Source: Desulfoluna limicola | GTDB taxonomy: Bacteria; Desulfobacterota; Desulfobacteria; Desulfobacterales; Desulfolunaceae | Length of the DNA stretch: 64,000 nt | Direction of reading: 5' to 3' | Assembly (NCBI RefSeq): GCF_021654575.1 | Contig: NZ_AP024488.1 | Location: 620,001-684,000, forward strand | Shown: piece after piece, positions 26,390 through 34,921 of the stretch | Numbering within the stretch: the stretch's first letter is position 1 | Layout of the letters: each line of letters begins with the position of its first letter | The notes under the pieces: model-generated | What the model saw: only the letters and a program-made list of their open reading frames with translations | Told to the model about the DNA's origin: nothing | Database searches by the model: none | Program-made: the position numbers and the translations under genes

Positions 26390-27031
26390 TCTTGTCTCCC
26401 TGTCCGTGATGATTCGAGCTTGTTCGGATTCATAGCACATAGGTGGTGTGTATCAGGTAGTGAAATCCCTGTCGTAAAAACAGCAAAATCAGTGCCATTG
26501 GTGTGGGGGTAAGCGTGGTATGCCCCATCCCCCTGACGGTTCCCCGGAGAGGACGGCGGAGTGAGCCTTTGAAGGCAATGGCGTGGGCGGGACTCCTTGC
26601 GTCCGGGAGCTGCCGGAGGGAACACTCAGGAAACAGCGATGAAAAGGGGACGGGGGCTTCCGTAAAAACGCACCATGCTGGCGTAAGGGTTTGGAATGGA
26701 ACGTAAAATCAGGGTGGGTCGGGGTTTGTTTTTTTGGACGGAGGTGTGGGCCGGTAGAATGCAGGTTGATGGATATATCTCTACACCTGAAGGCTGGGAT
26801 TTGATATAGTACGGGACTTTCCGGCCCGGATTGACATTGTGAAAAGGGCTGTGAACCGGAACTGTCAAGGGATGCCGGGCCTGCTTGGGTACGGCCGCCT
26901 GGTTAATGAGTGTATGACAACCGCCGGCATCAGGGGCGGCATAACAACATCTCGGCTTGCAGCTGCGTGCGCGGAAGGGGGCTTTCGGCAGGCGCAGTTT
27001 CACGACGGTCGGGACATATGGTTTGGCTTTC
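26390..27031. other. Divergent gap without recognised gene
   Basis: Between divergent genes. I see no hairpin repeat, RNA gene or supported coding frame here; promoters for both flanks must lie in it. Confidence 0.45.
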
Positions 27032-28048
27032 ATGACATACAGAGTTGCAATCAACGGATACGGTCGTATCGGGCGGTGTATTTTGCGCGCCCTTTACGAG
27101 TCGGCTCACCGGGACGACCTGGTGATTGTGGGGATCAATGAACTTTCCGATATCGAGTCCATCGCCCACCTGACAAAATACGATTCCACCCACGGGCGGT
27201 TTAACGGGGACGTTACCTGCGAGGGCCACACCCTTATTGTCAATGGCGACCCCATTGCCGTCACCTACCAGAAGGAACTCTCCCGCCTGAATTGGGACAA
27301 GCTGGATGTGGATGTGGTGCTGGAGTGCACGGGCAGCTTTACCCAGCGCTCCCTGGCGGAGAAGCATCTTGAGGCCGGGGCAAAAAAGGTGGTCTTTTCC
27401 TGTCCTGCCGAGCCGGATGTGGATGCCACCATTGTCTATGGCATCAACCATGACACCCTGAAAAAAGAGCACACCGTCGTCTCCAACGCCTCGTGTACAA
27501 CCAACTGCATCGTGCCGGTGATCAAAACCCTGGACGAGTCTTTTGGCATCGAGAGCGGGGTCATCACCACCGTGCACTCCATGATGAACGATCAGCCGGT
27601 GATCGATGCCTACCACGATCAGGACCTTAGAAAAACGAGGAGCTCCAGTCACTCCATCATTCCGGTGAATACGGGGCTTGCCAAAGGGCTGGATCGGATC
27701 ATGCCCGAGCTTGCGGGGCGCTTTGAAGCCCTTTCGCTTCGGGTCCCGACCTTGAACGTCTCGGCCATGCAGCTCACCGCCCAGGTGCGGGAGAAGACCG
27801 ACTCAAGCCAGGTGAACGACATCCTTAAAAAAGCGGCCAACAATGGCATGAACGGGATTCTCGGCTACACCGAGGTGCCTCTGGTCTCCTGTGACTACAA
27901 CCACGACCCGCGTTCATCCGTGGTGGACGGCACCCAGACCCGGGTTTCCGGGCACACGGTGAGTGTCCTTGCCTGGTTTGATAACGAGTGGGGCTATGCC
28001 AGCCGTATGCTCGACACCACCCTGGCCCTGATGCAGGCTGCGTCTTAA
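27032..28048 (+). CDS. epd: Erythrose-4-phosphate dehydrogenase-like GAPDH family enzyme
   Basis: A 338-residue NAD(P)-dependent dehydrogenase. Rossmann motif INGYGRIG (7-14), catalytic Cys155 in SNASCTTNC and His in TTVHSMMND. INELSDIESIAHLTKYDSTHGRF matches the Epd type (Glu after the first strand) rather than glycolytic GAPDH, and SSSHSIIPVNTG, VDGTQTRVSGH and DNEWGYASRMLDTT also fit. Epd oxidises erythrose 4-phosphate in pyridoxal phosphate synthesis; a GAPDH role cannot be excluded. The ATG at 27032 is set by homology (MTYRVAINGYG). The ribosome site is weak. It stands alone. Confidence 0.85.
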   Translation: MTYRVAINGYGRIGRCILRALYESAHRDDLVIVGINELSDIESIAHLTKYDSTHGRFNGDVTCEGHTLIVNGDPIAVTYQKELSRLNWDKLDVDVVLECTGSFTQRSLAEKHLEAGAKKVVFSCPAEPDVDATIVYGINHDTLKKEHTVVSNASCTTNCIVPVIKTLDESFGIESGVITTVHSMMNDQPVIDAYHDQDLRKTRSSSHSIIPVNTGLAKGLDRIMPELAGRFEALSLRVPTLNVSAMQLTAQVREKTDSSQVNDILKKAANNGMNGILGYTEVPLVSCDYNHDPRSSVVDGTQTRVSGHTVSVLAWFDNEWGYASRMLDTTLALMQAAS

Positions 28049-28251
28049 GTTTTTAAAATTTGCCGCTTTTCTTGGATTATGCTGCATATCCGGTTATATT
28101 AACAGGGTATGCAGTTTTTTTTGGGGAATTCGTAATCACTGTCTCCGTTCCCCAACGAAACAGGGGAACCCTGGCATCCTTCCGCAACGCCTCCTATTCT
28201 TTCTTTTCCCTTATTTTACGCTCTTTATTTGTAACGGTTTAACTCGACATT

Positions 28252-28414
28252 ACCTCCGGCGGCCTGCCGGGAGCCAACTTTTGAAACGTTGGACAAACGG
28301 GTCGTGAGACCTGTGACGTGTGTTTTATAGCTGTTGGACGGTCTTATATGCCGCTCCCTTTTGTGCGGACGTTTTTTTTTAAGCGAGCCGCCAGAGGCAT
28401 TGCTGAATAGTTGC
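28252..28414. repeat. Composite intergenic repeat
   Basis: CCTCCGGCGGCCTGCCGG, AACTTTTGAAACGTTGGACAA on the left; CGAGCCGCCAGAGGC and TGCTGAATAGTTGC on the right. It fills much of the gap 28049-28527, in which I see no gene. Confidence 0.65.
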
Positions 28415-28527
28415 AAATGGCACAGGTCTCTTCACAGGAACGGTCGGAAGGCCTTGCCCTCCAGCGTTCGCAATGGGGTTGCAAGGTGCCCAAGTAACGA
28501 GTTGCCTTCATTTTTTATCATAGGTCG

Positions 28528-30477
28528 ATGGATGTGGTGATGGTCATGAATGATCCTATGGATTCCCGAATTTACGGACGTAAGTTACAGGTGCTGCTGG
28601 ATAATCTTCCGGCCCTTGTGGCCTATGTCCGGGCCGATGGAACCTACCTTTTTGTCAACAGGCAATATGAAAAACTCAGAGCAGGGGATTGCACGAAGCT
28701 CATTGGCAAACCCATGGGATTTGTTCTGGGGCCTGTGGTGTATGAGAAAGTGATGCCCTTTATAGAAAAGGCTCTTTCCGGTCAGGCCGTCTCCTTTGAG
28801 GTTGAAGTTCCCTTTGCCGATGGCAGGCTGAGGTGGCTTCGAGTGGAGTACAAACCGGATATTGACGAAAAGGGTGACGTAAAAGGGTACATTGCCCTTG
28901 GTACGGATATTACGCGGTTGAAGGTGTCCGAGCAGTGTTTAAAAGAGAGTGAACGGCAGTATCGACAGCTTTTTGAGTTGGCCCAGGAGGGGATCTGGGC
29001 CATCGATGATGACTCGGTGACCACCATGGTCAACCCGGCCATGGCGAAAATGCTGGGGTATGACGTCATGGAGATGATCGGCACGAATTTCTTTGATTTT
29101 ATGGATGAGACGGGACGCAAGTTGGCCGGTGGCATTGTCGAGGGGGATCAACACGGCACAGGAGAGCAGGTCGACTGTGAGCTTATTCGAAGGGACGGGG
29201 AAAGGGTTTACACGACCATGAAGATGTCTTCCATTTATGGGGATGACGGGAGATATGCGGGTGCCATTATAGGGGTCGTTGATGTCACCTATCGGAAAAA
29301 GGCCGAGGAGGAAAATAAAAAACTGGAAAAACACATGGTTCAGATCCAGAAAATGGAGGCCATCGGGACCCTGGCCGGAGGCATCGCCCACGATTTTAAC
29401 AACATACTTTCCGTGGTGGTGGGGTTTACCGAGCTGGCCTGTGAGGATGCCCGGAAGGGATCAGCCCAACTTGATAACCTCAGGGAGGTTTTGTCTGCCG
29501 CCCAGAGAGCCCGGGATCTGGTGTCCCAGATTCTTACCTTTGCCCGGCAGGGGGATGTATCGGTTCGGCCCGTCCGGTTCTCCACCATTTTGAAAGAGGC
29601 GGTGAAGTTCTTGCGTTCCACCCTTCCCTCCACCATCGAAATATCCACCCGGCTCACCACGGAAGCCAATGTGATGGCAGATCCCACCCAGCTGCATCAG
29701 ATCATCATGAACCTGGGTACCAACGCCGGCCATGCCATGGCAGACGGTGGGGTTCTGGATGTCTCCCTTGAGGAGGTGGAATTGGATGCAGGTAAGGTTC
29801 GACATGCGCCGGAAGTGATGCCCGGGCAGTTTTTAAGGTTGCGTGTTTCCGACACGGGGAGCGGTATGACCCCTTCCCTGGTTGAGTCGATATTCAACCC
29901 GTATTTCACCACGAAGGAGCAGGGGGACGGCACGGGGCTGGGGCTCTCTGTGGTCAAGGGGATTGTGGACCAGATGAAAGGGATGATTGAGGTGGCGTCC
30001 GTTCCGGGGGAGGGCAGTTGTTTTGATGTGTTTCTCCCCATTCTGGAGTGGGAGGCCCAGGAGTATGAGAGCCGCGGGGAAGAGGTTGTCGGCGGCGACG
30101 AACGGGTTCTCTATGTGGATGACGAGCCGGCCATCACCATCATCGGCAAAGGGCTCCTTGAGATGATGGGGTACAACGTGGAGACCTGCGAGAACGCCCT
30201 GGAAGCCCTGAAAAAGATCCGGAAGGATCCGAAGGCCTTTGACGTGGTCATCACCGACCTCACCATGCCCAGGATGCGGGGCGATACCCTTGCCCGTGAA
30301 ATCATGGCCATCCGGTCCGATCTGCCTGTGATCCTCTGTACCGGCCAGGACTTTCCCCTTCCTGAGGAACACTTGAAAAAGATTGGTGTCTCGGCCCTTT
30401 TGAAGAAACCTCTGGGGCGAACGAAGCTGGCCAGGACGGTTCGGGAGGTGTTGGATCAATGGGGGGCTAAGGGCTGA
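28528..30477 (+). CDS. Soluble PAS-PAS hybrid histidine kinase
   Basis: A 649-residue cytosolic kinase without membrane segments. Two PAS domains (about 18-140 and 146-265), HisKA with His288 in GGIAHDFNN, ATPase domain (NLGTNAGHAM, TGSGM, GTGLGLSVVKG) and a C-terminal receiver with Asp577 in VITDLTMPRM. It probably senses an internal signal such as redox state or a small ligand. The first ATG is used, but in-frame ATGs at 28540, 28546 and 28558 are equally possible, as the ribosome site is weak. A strong terminator follows at 30625. Confidence 0.92.
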   Translation: MDVVMVMNDPMDSRIYGRKLQVLLDNLPALVAYVRADGTYLFVNRQYEKLRAGDCTKLIGKPMGFVLGPVVYEKVMPFIEKALSGQAVSFEVEVPFADGRLRWLRVEYKPDIDEKGDVKGYIALGTDITRLKVSEQCLKESERQYRQLFELAQEGIWAIDDDSVTTMVNPAMAKMLGYDVMEMIGTNFFDFMDETGRKLAGGIVEGDQHGTGEQVDCELIRRDGERVYTTMKMSSIYGDDGRYAGAIIGVVDVTYRKKAEEENKKLEKHMVQIQKMEAIGTLAGGIAHDFNNILSVVVGFTELACEDARKGSAQLDNLREVLSAAQRARDLVSQILTFARQGDVSVRPVRFSTILKEAVKFLRSTLPSTIEISTRLTTEANVMADPTQLHQIIMNLGTNAGHAMADGGVLDVSLEEVELDAGKVRHAPEVMPGQFLRLRVSDTGSGMTPSLVESIFNPYFTTKEQGDGTGLGLSVVKGIVDQMKGMIEVASVPGEGSCFDVFLPILEWEAQEYESRGEEVVGGDERVLYVDDEPAITIIGKGLLEMMGYNVETCENALEALKKIRKDPKAFDVVITDLTMPRMRGDTLAREIMAIRSDLPVILCTGQDFPLPEEHLKKIGVSALLKKPLGRTKLARTVREVLDQWGAKG

Positions 30478-30499
30478 GGGCGAAAGGCTGAAGGTGTGG

Positions 30500-30600
30500 A
30501 AAAATAGGAGTTAAGCCGGGCAATAGTGAATGGTGAATAGTAAGTAGTAAATAGCGGGGGAAAGAGTGGTGAAGGGGAATGGTGAACGGCTGAATAAATG
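30500..30600 (+). repeat. Low-complexity AATAGTGAATGGTGAATAGT tract
   Basis: Imperfect short repeats of the type RTGAATAGT/AGTAGTAAATAG. A short tract with the same words (GGTGAATAGCGAGTAGTGAA) occurs at about 33107-33134. No gene lies in 30478-30876. Confidence 0.5.
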
Positions 30601-30624
30601 GTCGAGTGCCGATGAGATGAGAGG

Positions 30625-30658
30625 TGGCATGATTCATGGGAATCATGCCATTTTTTTT
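30625..30658 (+). terminator. Terminator of the PAS hybrid kinase
   Basis: Perfect TGGCATGATTC / GAATCATGCCA stem with an 8-base T-run. Confidence 0.9.
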
Positions 30659-30814
30659 GATGTTTGAACACACGCCTGCGGAGTTATTGAAGGGACGTCA
30701 ACCATGGGCTTTTATTCGGTTCCGCCCATAACTCATGCGCTTGCCACGCCTGATGCACTCCCTCGCACACAACGCGAATGCGGACGCTATGTGTTCTGGA
30801 TGACTGTAACCGTT

Positions 30815-30863
30815 GCGCATTCGCCACTGGGTTTCGAGGTGCCCCCACCTCGCCGCCGGAGGC
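30815..30863 (-). repeat. Intergenic hairpin repeat, partial reverse copy
   Basis: GCGCATTCGCCACTGGGTTTC, GAGGTGCCCCCACCTCGCC and GCCGGAGGC. It ends 14 bases before the stop codon of the sigma-54 activator. Confidence 0.7.
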
Positions 30864-30876
30864 TTGGCTTTTTGCC

Positions 30877-32436
30877 TTACTCCGTCCCTCGACCGAAGGG
30901 GATGCCTAACTTTCGCAGGCGGTGTCTGAGGGTGCTGGGGTGCATGCCCAGGAGGGCTGCGGCGCCGTCACAGCCTTGAATTTTCCCTTCGGTCTGTTTC
31001 ATTACCCTGACGATGTGTCGGGCGATGACGGTGTCGAGGTTCGTGGGGCCGTCGGAAAGGGCGGGGGTAGCGACCGACGGCCGGCGGGGGGATGCGGCCA
31101 CTTCGGAAAATTGAAGGGGGGTGTCGTGGTCTCCGGAGTAGTTGCGGATGATATCACGTTCCACGATGTTTTCCAGTTCCCGGACATTGCCCGGCCAGTG
31201 CCCCCCCTGAAGGCGTTCCAGGGCTCCTGGAGCTGGAACCGGCCTGTAGGGCAGTTTCATTTCATGGCATTTCTTTTCAATGAAGTGGTTCACAAGGGCG
31301 GGGATGTCGGCCTTTCGTTCCCGCAAGGGGGGGATGACCACGGGAAAGACACTGAGCCTGAACCAGAGGTCATGACGGAAGGTGGCCTCTTTCACCATAG
31401 CCTCTAAGTTTCGGTGTGTGGCGGCGATGATTCGCACGTCCACCTGGACCGTCTCGGTTCCTCCCACCCGCTCGAACTCTTTGGTTTGAAGCACCCTCAG
31501 CAGTCTCACCTGGGCAGCCTGGGGCAGTTCACCGATTTCATCTAAAAAAAGGGTCCCGCCGTGGGCCCGCTCAAACCGTCCCCGTTTTCGGGAGAGGGCG
31601 CCTGTGAAGGCGCCTTTTTCGTGGCCGAAGAGTTCGCTGTCCAGAAGGCTCTCCGGAATGGCCCCGCAGTTGACCTTGATAAAGGGCCCCGATGCCCGGC
31701 CTGAGTTGTAATGAATGGCGTTGGCGATCACCTCTTTTCCCACCCCGGTCTCCCCGAGCAGAAGCACCTGGCTGTCCAGGGGTGCCACTTGCCTGACTTT
31801 TTCCATCACATCCCGCAGGCCGAAATGCTCACCGATGATGGTGTCTCCACTGAGTCGGTGGAGCTCGCTGGTCAGGAACCGGTTGTCATCCTTGAGCATC
31901 TCCTGAAGCCGCAGCACCTCTTGGAACCTTAGCGCATTGCTCATGGCCACGGCAAAGGGGTCGTGGAGAAGGGAGAGGAGCCGGGCGTGCTCGCTGGTGA
32001 ATTGCCCCTCCTTCATGTTGCTGACCACCAACACCCCTAAACGGTGGGTTTTGGTGCCGAGGTGGAGGACGGCAGAAGAGAAATCAGGCTTAATACCCAA
32101 GTGATTCGCCACCCTTAGGGCCACCGGGTTGTCGCTTGCCCGGGTATTGAGCATGCTCTCCCCTTCCTGGGTCTCGATAAATGTCACCTCATGGGGGGAG
32201 AGGGGAACAACGGTTTCCGGAGGCATCAGGGGAAGTCCGGCTTGAGCCACGTTGCGGATGCAGGAGATGGTGGGGTCCAGATAGTTCAGGTGGATATGTT
32301 CTGCCGGCATGTACCGCTGCAGGAAGGCGAGGCTGTCCTTGAGGGCTTCGCCTATGTGAATGCTTCCGCAGATAGCCAGGGTGCCCTGGTGGAAGAAGCT
32401 TATGTCATCTGCCTGGGTCATCTTGGGGGACTCCAT
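30877..32436 (-). CDS. Sigma-54-dependent transcriptional activator, GAF-AAA-HTH
   Basis: A 519-residue activator. N-terminal GAF-like sensor (about 15-175), AAA+ domain with Walker A GETGVGKE (228-235), the sigma-54-contacting GAFTGA loop (275-280), Walker [12 protein letters not shown] and an arginine-finger region, then a Fis-type HTH at the C-terminus ([20 protein letters not shown]). No receiver domain, so it senses a ligand directly, as NorR or FhlA do. Paralogous to the product at 47146-48714. It faces the small gene at 32834, in front of which a sigma-54-like promoter lies. Confidence 0.93.
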   Translation of the reverse strand: MESPKMTQADDISFFHQGTLAICGSIHIGEALKDSLAFLQRYMPAEHIHLNYLDPTISCIRNVAQAGLPLMPPETVVPLSPHEVTFIETQEGESMLNTRASDNPVALRVANHLGIKPDFSSAVLHLGTKTHRLGVLVVSNMKEGQFTSEHARLLSLLHDPFAVAMSNALRFQEVLRLQEMLKDDNRFLTSELHRLSGDTIIGEHFGLRDVMEKVRQVAPLDSQVLLLGETGVGKEVIANAIHYNSGRASGPFIKVNCGAIPESLLDSELFGHEKGAFTGALSRKRGRFERAHGGTLFLDEIGELPQAAQVRLLRVLQTKEFERVGGTETVQVDVRIIAATHRNLEAMVKEATFRHDLWFRLSVFPVVIPPLRERKADIPALVNHFIEKKCHEMKLPYRPVPAPGALERLQGGHWPGNVRELENIVERDIIRNYSGDHDTPLQFSEVAASPRRPSVATPALSDGPTNLDTVIARHIVRVMKQTEGKIQGCDGAAALLGMHPSTLRHRLRKLGIPFGRGTE

Positions 32437-32578
32437 AACGGGTTGGGGTGCGATATCAAAGTGTCACATACGATATATACAAGCGGAAGGTGTTATATGC
32501 AATATTTTAGAGTGTTGTATATGGTATTCGATTTTGGTGCTTATTTTCAACTTCCTGAAAGTATTCTTAAATAAAAAG

Positions 32579-32594
32579 TGGCACGGTTCTGGCT
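32579..32594 (+). promoter_or_regulatory. Possible sigma-54 (-24/-12) promoter
   Basis: TGGCACGGTTCTGGCT fits the TGGCAC-N5-TTGC pattern with one mismatch in the -12 element. It points to the gene at 32834, divergent from the sigma-54 activator. The start codon is about 240 bases on. The rest of the gap 32437-32833 holds no gene. Confidence 0.4.
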
Positions 32595-32833
32595 ATAGAG
32601 AAGGGGGCCGGTGGAGGTTTTACAGGAAAAACCTTCAATCACTCCCGGGTGGCAGCCAGCAGCAAGCCCGGGGAAGTGCGGAACCAGATCCGTCTTACGG
32701 CTGCGATGATCCCCCCCCATTTCCAGGGCGGTCGTTGAGGTGGTCAGGTTTTTTTGCTTCCCCGGGTTTTTTTCGACCATGAGACGTGGTGTGCGGTTGG
32801 CCGGGCAGTCCGCAGAGCCATGGAGCAGGACAC

Positions 32834-33115
32834 ATGAATTGCAGAGAAGAGATCACGGTACGACTGACGGATTTGGGCAGTGGCCGCCAGGTCCCCCTGC
32901 TGTTTACCCGTTTTTGCAAGGGGCCGTGGGCAGGGAGCGCCTGCGAACTTTACCGGAATGAACGCATAGAAAATGATTGGGCCGTGGCCATTGAATGGTC
33001 ACAGGTAACAGACCCTGAAGAGATGAGGGGCCAAAGGGACTGGCTGGTGTGGGCCCTGGAAGACTTGGGACATGTCCACTGCGTCGTCTGGCAGAGAGAA
33101 GTGGGTGGTGAATAG
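32834..33115 (+). CDS. Small hypothetical protein
   Basis: A 93-residue soluble protein; family not recognised. The layout (ITVRLTD at the start, WAVAIEWSQVTDPEEM in the middle and HVHCVVWQRE at the end) resembles ferredoxin-like dimeric alpha-beta barrel proteins such as antibiotic-biosynthesis monooxygenases, but this is only an impression. GGAG precedes the ATG at 32834; the longer frame from 32786 has no ribosome site. Possibly controlled by the divergent sigma-54 activator. Confidence 0.6.
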   Translation: MNCREEITVRLTDLGSGRQVPLLFTRFCKGPWAGSACELYRNERIENDWAVAIEWSQVTDPEEMRGQRDWLVWALEDLGHVHCVVWQREVGGE

Positions 33116-33261
33116 CGAGTAGTGAATAGTGCATGGAATCGCTTCGCTCCGGCATTTAGTTAGAGGCCATGGGGACGTGAGCACATGGAACTAAAAACCA
33201 GGCATTTGTCTACCCCCTTACGTGTTGGGGGCATGCGTCACTGAGGGTATATGCCGGTGCG

Positions 33262-33339
33262 ATTTGGTCCGAGGAACGAAGGATAAACCGCACCGGTAAT
33301 CTGGGGTCCAGGGGATCATCCCCTGGCCGCCGGAGGCAG
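33262..33339 (-). repeat. Intergenic hairpin repeat, reverse copy
   Basis: GATTTGGTCCGAGGAACGAA, GGTCCAGGGGATCATCCCCTGG and CCGCCGGAGGC. The inner hairpin here is CCAGGGGATCATCCCCTGG in place of AAGGTG/CACCTT. It lies in the leader of the RND adaptor gene. Confidence 0.75.
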
Positions 33340-33398
33340 GCTTTTGTCGAGCTTTGATCATAAAAGGGGTTACGAACACCGATGAACAGGAATGGAGA

Positions 33399-34547
33399 AT
33401 GATGAAACGAATAGGGAAAATGACAATACGGGCAGCGGCCCTCCTTCTGGTGTGCGTGGTGTCGGCACTGGTACTTGCCGGCTGCTCGGAGAGTGAAGCG
33501 AACAGAATCGCCGAGACCCAGGCGGTTCGCCCGGTCAAGACGGTCACCCTGGCCGGGGCCGATGACAATGCCTCGTGGACTTTTCCTGGGGTGGTTCGGT
33601 CTTTAAGGGATGTGGAGCTCTCGTTTCGGGTGGGCGGGCCGGTGGTTGAGCTTACCGTGGACCGGGGTCAGAAGGTTCGCAAAGGGGAGGTGATCGCCCG
33701 TATCGATCCCCGTGATTTTGAAGTGGCCGTGGCGACCCTTGCAGCCAACCTCGCCGTCTCCGAGGCCCAGTTGAAAGAGGCCGGGCGGCAGTACAAACGC
33801 TATGAGACGTTAAGCGCCAAGAACGCGGCCGCCCAGGCCACCTTTGACAGCATCATTGCCTCCTATGAGGTGGCCCAGGCCAGTGTGGATGCGTCGGCCA
33901 AACGCCTGGAAGAAGCAAAAAACAGCCTTGCTGACACCATCCTCATTGCTCCCTTTGACGGGTATGTTCATCAGAAATACATCGACAACCACGAAACGGT
34001 GTCCCAGGGGCAGCCCGTAATCTCCCTGGTGGACCTCGACAACATGGAGGTGGAGGTGGCCATTCCCGAAGGGCTCCTCTCCATCACCCGTGAGGTGGGC
34101 AGCTACCTGTGTCGCTTCGACGCCCTGCCGGGCGAAACTGCCGCTGCGACCTTCAAAGAACTCTCCAAAAATCCCAACCCCTCCAACCGCTCCTACCCCC
34201 TCTACCTTACCCTTGACGGCAACAGCGATCATCGGGTCAGGCCGGGCATGGCTACGGAAGTAACCATGACAGCCCCGCGCAAAGAGGCCGGGTTTCTTGT
34301 TCCGGAAACCGCCGTGGTGAACAGCTCCCAAGCCGGCACCTTCATCTGGATGGTGGATGAGGCGGAGATGGCGGCAAGGCAGGTGACGGTGAGCCTTCTC
34401 GGGGTGACCCCGTCAGGACTGCGTATCGACGGCCCCCTCAAAGAGGGCATGGTGGTCATCGCCGCCGGAGCCCGCGGCCTTTCCGACGGGCGCAAGGTGC
34501 GCCTGCTTCCAGAGCCCAGCCCCACCAATGTCGGCGGAGAGTTGTAA
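33399..34547 (+). CDS. RND efflux periplasmic adaptor (membrane fusion) lipoprotein
   Basis: A 382-residue adaptor of the AcrA/MexA class. Signal with lipobox LVLAGC, then VRPVKTVTLAG, lipoyl half motifs (SFRVGGPVVELTVDRGQKVRKGEVIARIDPRDF and the APFDGYVHQKYIDNHETV segment), a coiled-coil hairpin between them and a beta-barrel domain (LVPETAVV). It links the inner-membrane pump at 34922 to the outer-membrane channel at 37969. GGAG before the tandem ATG at 33399 sets the start. Two intergenic repeats separate it from the pump gene. Confidence 0.93.
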   Translation: MMKRIGKMTIRAAALLLVCVVSALVLAGCSESEANRIAETQAVRPVKTVTLAGADDNASWTFPGVVRSLRDVELSFRVGGPVVELTVDRGQKVRKGEVIARIDPRDFEVAVATLAANLAVSEAQLKEAGRQYKRYETLSAKNAAAQATFDSIIASYEVAQASVDASAKRLEEAKNSLADTILIAPFDGYVHQKYIDNHETVSQGQPVISLVDLDNMEVEVAIPEGLLSITREVGSYLCRFDALPGETAAATFKELSKNPNPSNRSYPLYLTLDGNSDHRVRPGMATEVTMTAPRKEAGFLVPETAVVNSSQAGTFIWMVDEAEMAARQVTVSLLGVTPSGLRIDGPLKEGMVVIAAGARGLSDGRKVRLLPEPSPTNVGGEL

Positions 34548-34565
34548 CGTGGGGGCTAAAGACGT

Positions 34566-34675
34566 CGCCTCCGGCGGGCAGGTGAAGGCACCTGCAAACC
34601 TGATTGCCATTGCGATTTTACCCTCGTTCCTCGGGTCAAACCGCAATGGCGTTCGCCGCGGGCTTCGCCCGCCTC
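34566..34675 (+). repeat. Intergenic hairpin repeat, forward copy
   Basis: GCCTCCGGCGGGCAGGTG, AGGCACCTGCAAACC, CCCTCGTTCCTCGGGTC and a closing GCGGGCTTCGCCCGC hairpin. First of two opposed copies inside the RND operon. Confidence 0.8.
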
Positions 34676-34791
34676 TACAGCCAATGGCCGTACGAAGGGT
34701 GACGTGTCAACTTAGGATAAAGTAAAAACAGTGGTCCCAATGTATCTGCCAGCCGGGGAAGACGACACAGAATAACGTCGCAGGATACCCA

Positions 34792-34893
34792 CACGGGCGA
34801 AGCCCGTCAGCACATGTGATGTACCCGAGCAACGAGGGTTCGGAGCATTTGCGAACCTGGGATCCAAGGGCTCAGCCCTTGGCCGCCGGATGC
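34792..34893 (-). repeat. Intergenic hairpin repeat, reverse copy
   Basis: CACGGGCGAAGCCCGTCAGC, GTACCCGAGCAACGAGGGTTC, GCATTTGCGAACC, AAGGGCTCAGCCCTT and GGCCGCCGGATGC. The preceding CCAGCCGGGGAAGACGA is shared with the copy at 60921. Confidence 0.8.
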
Positions 34894-34921
34894 TTTTTTA
34901 TATAGATAAAGGTGAAATGGG

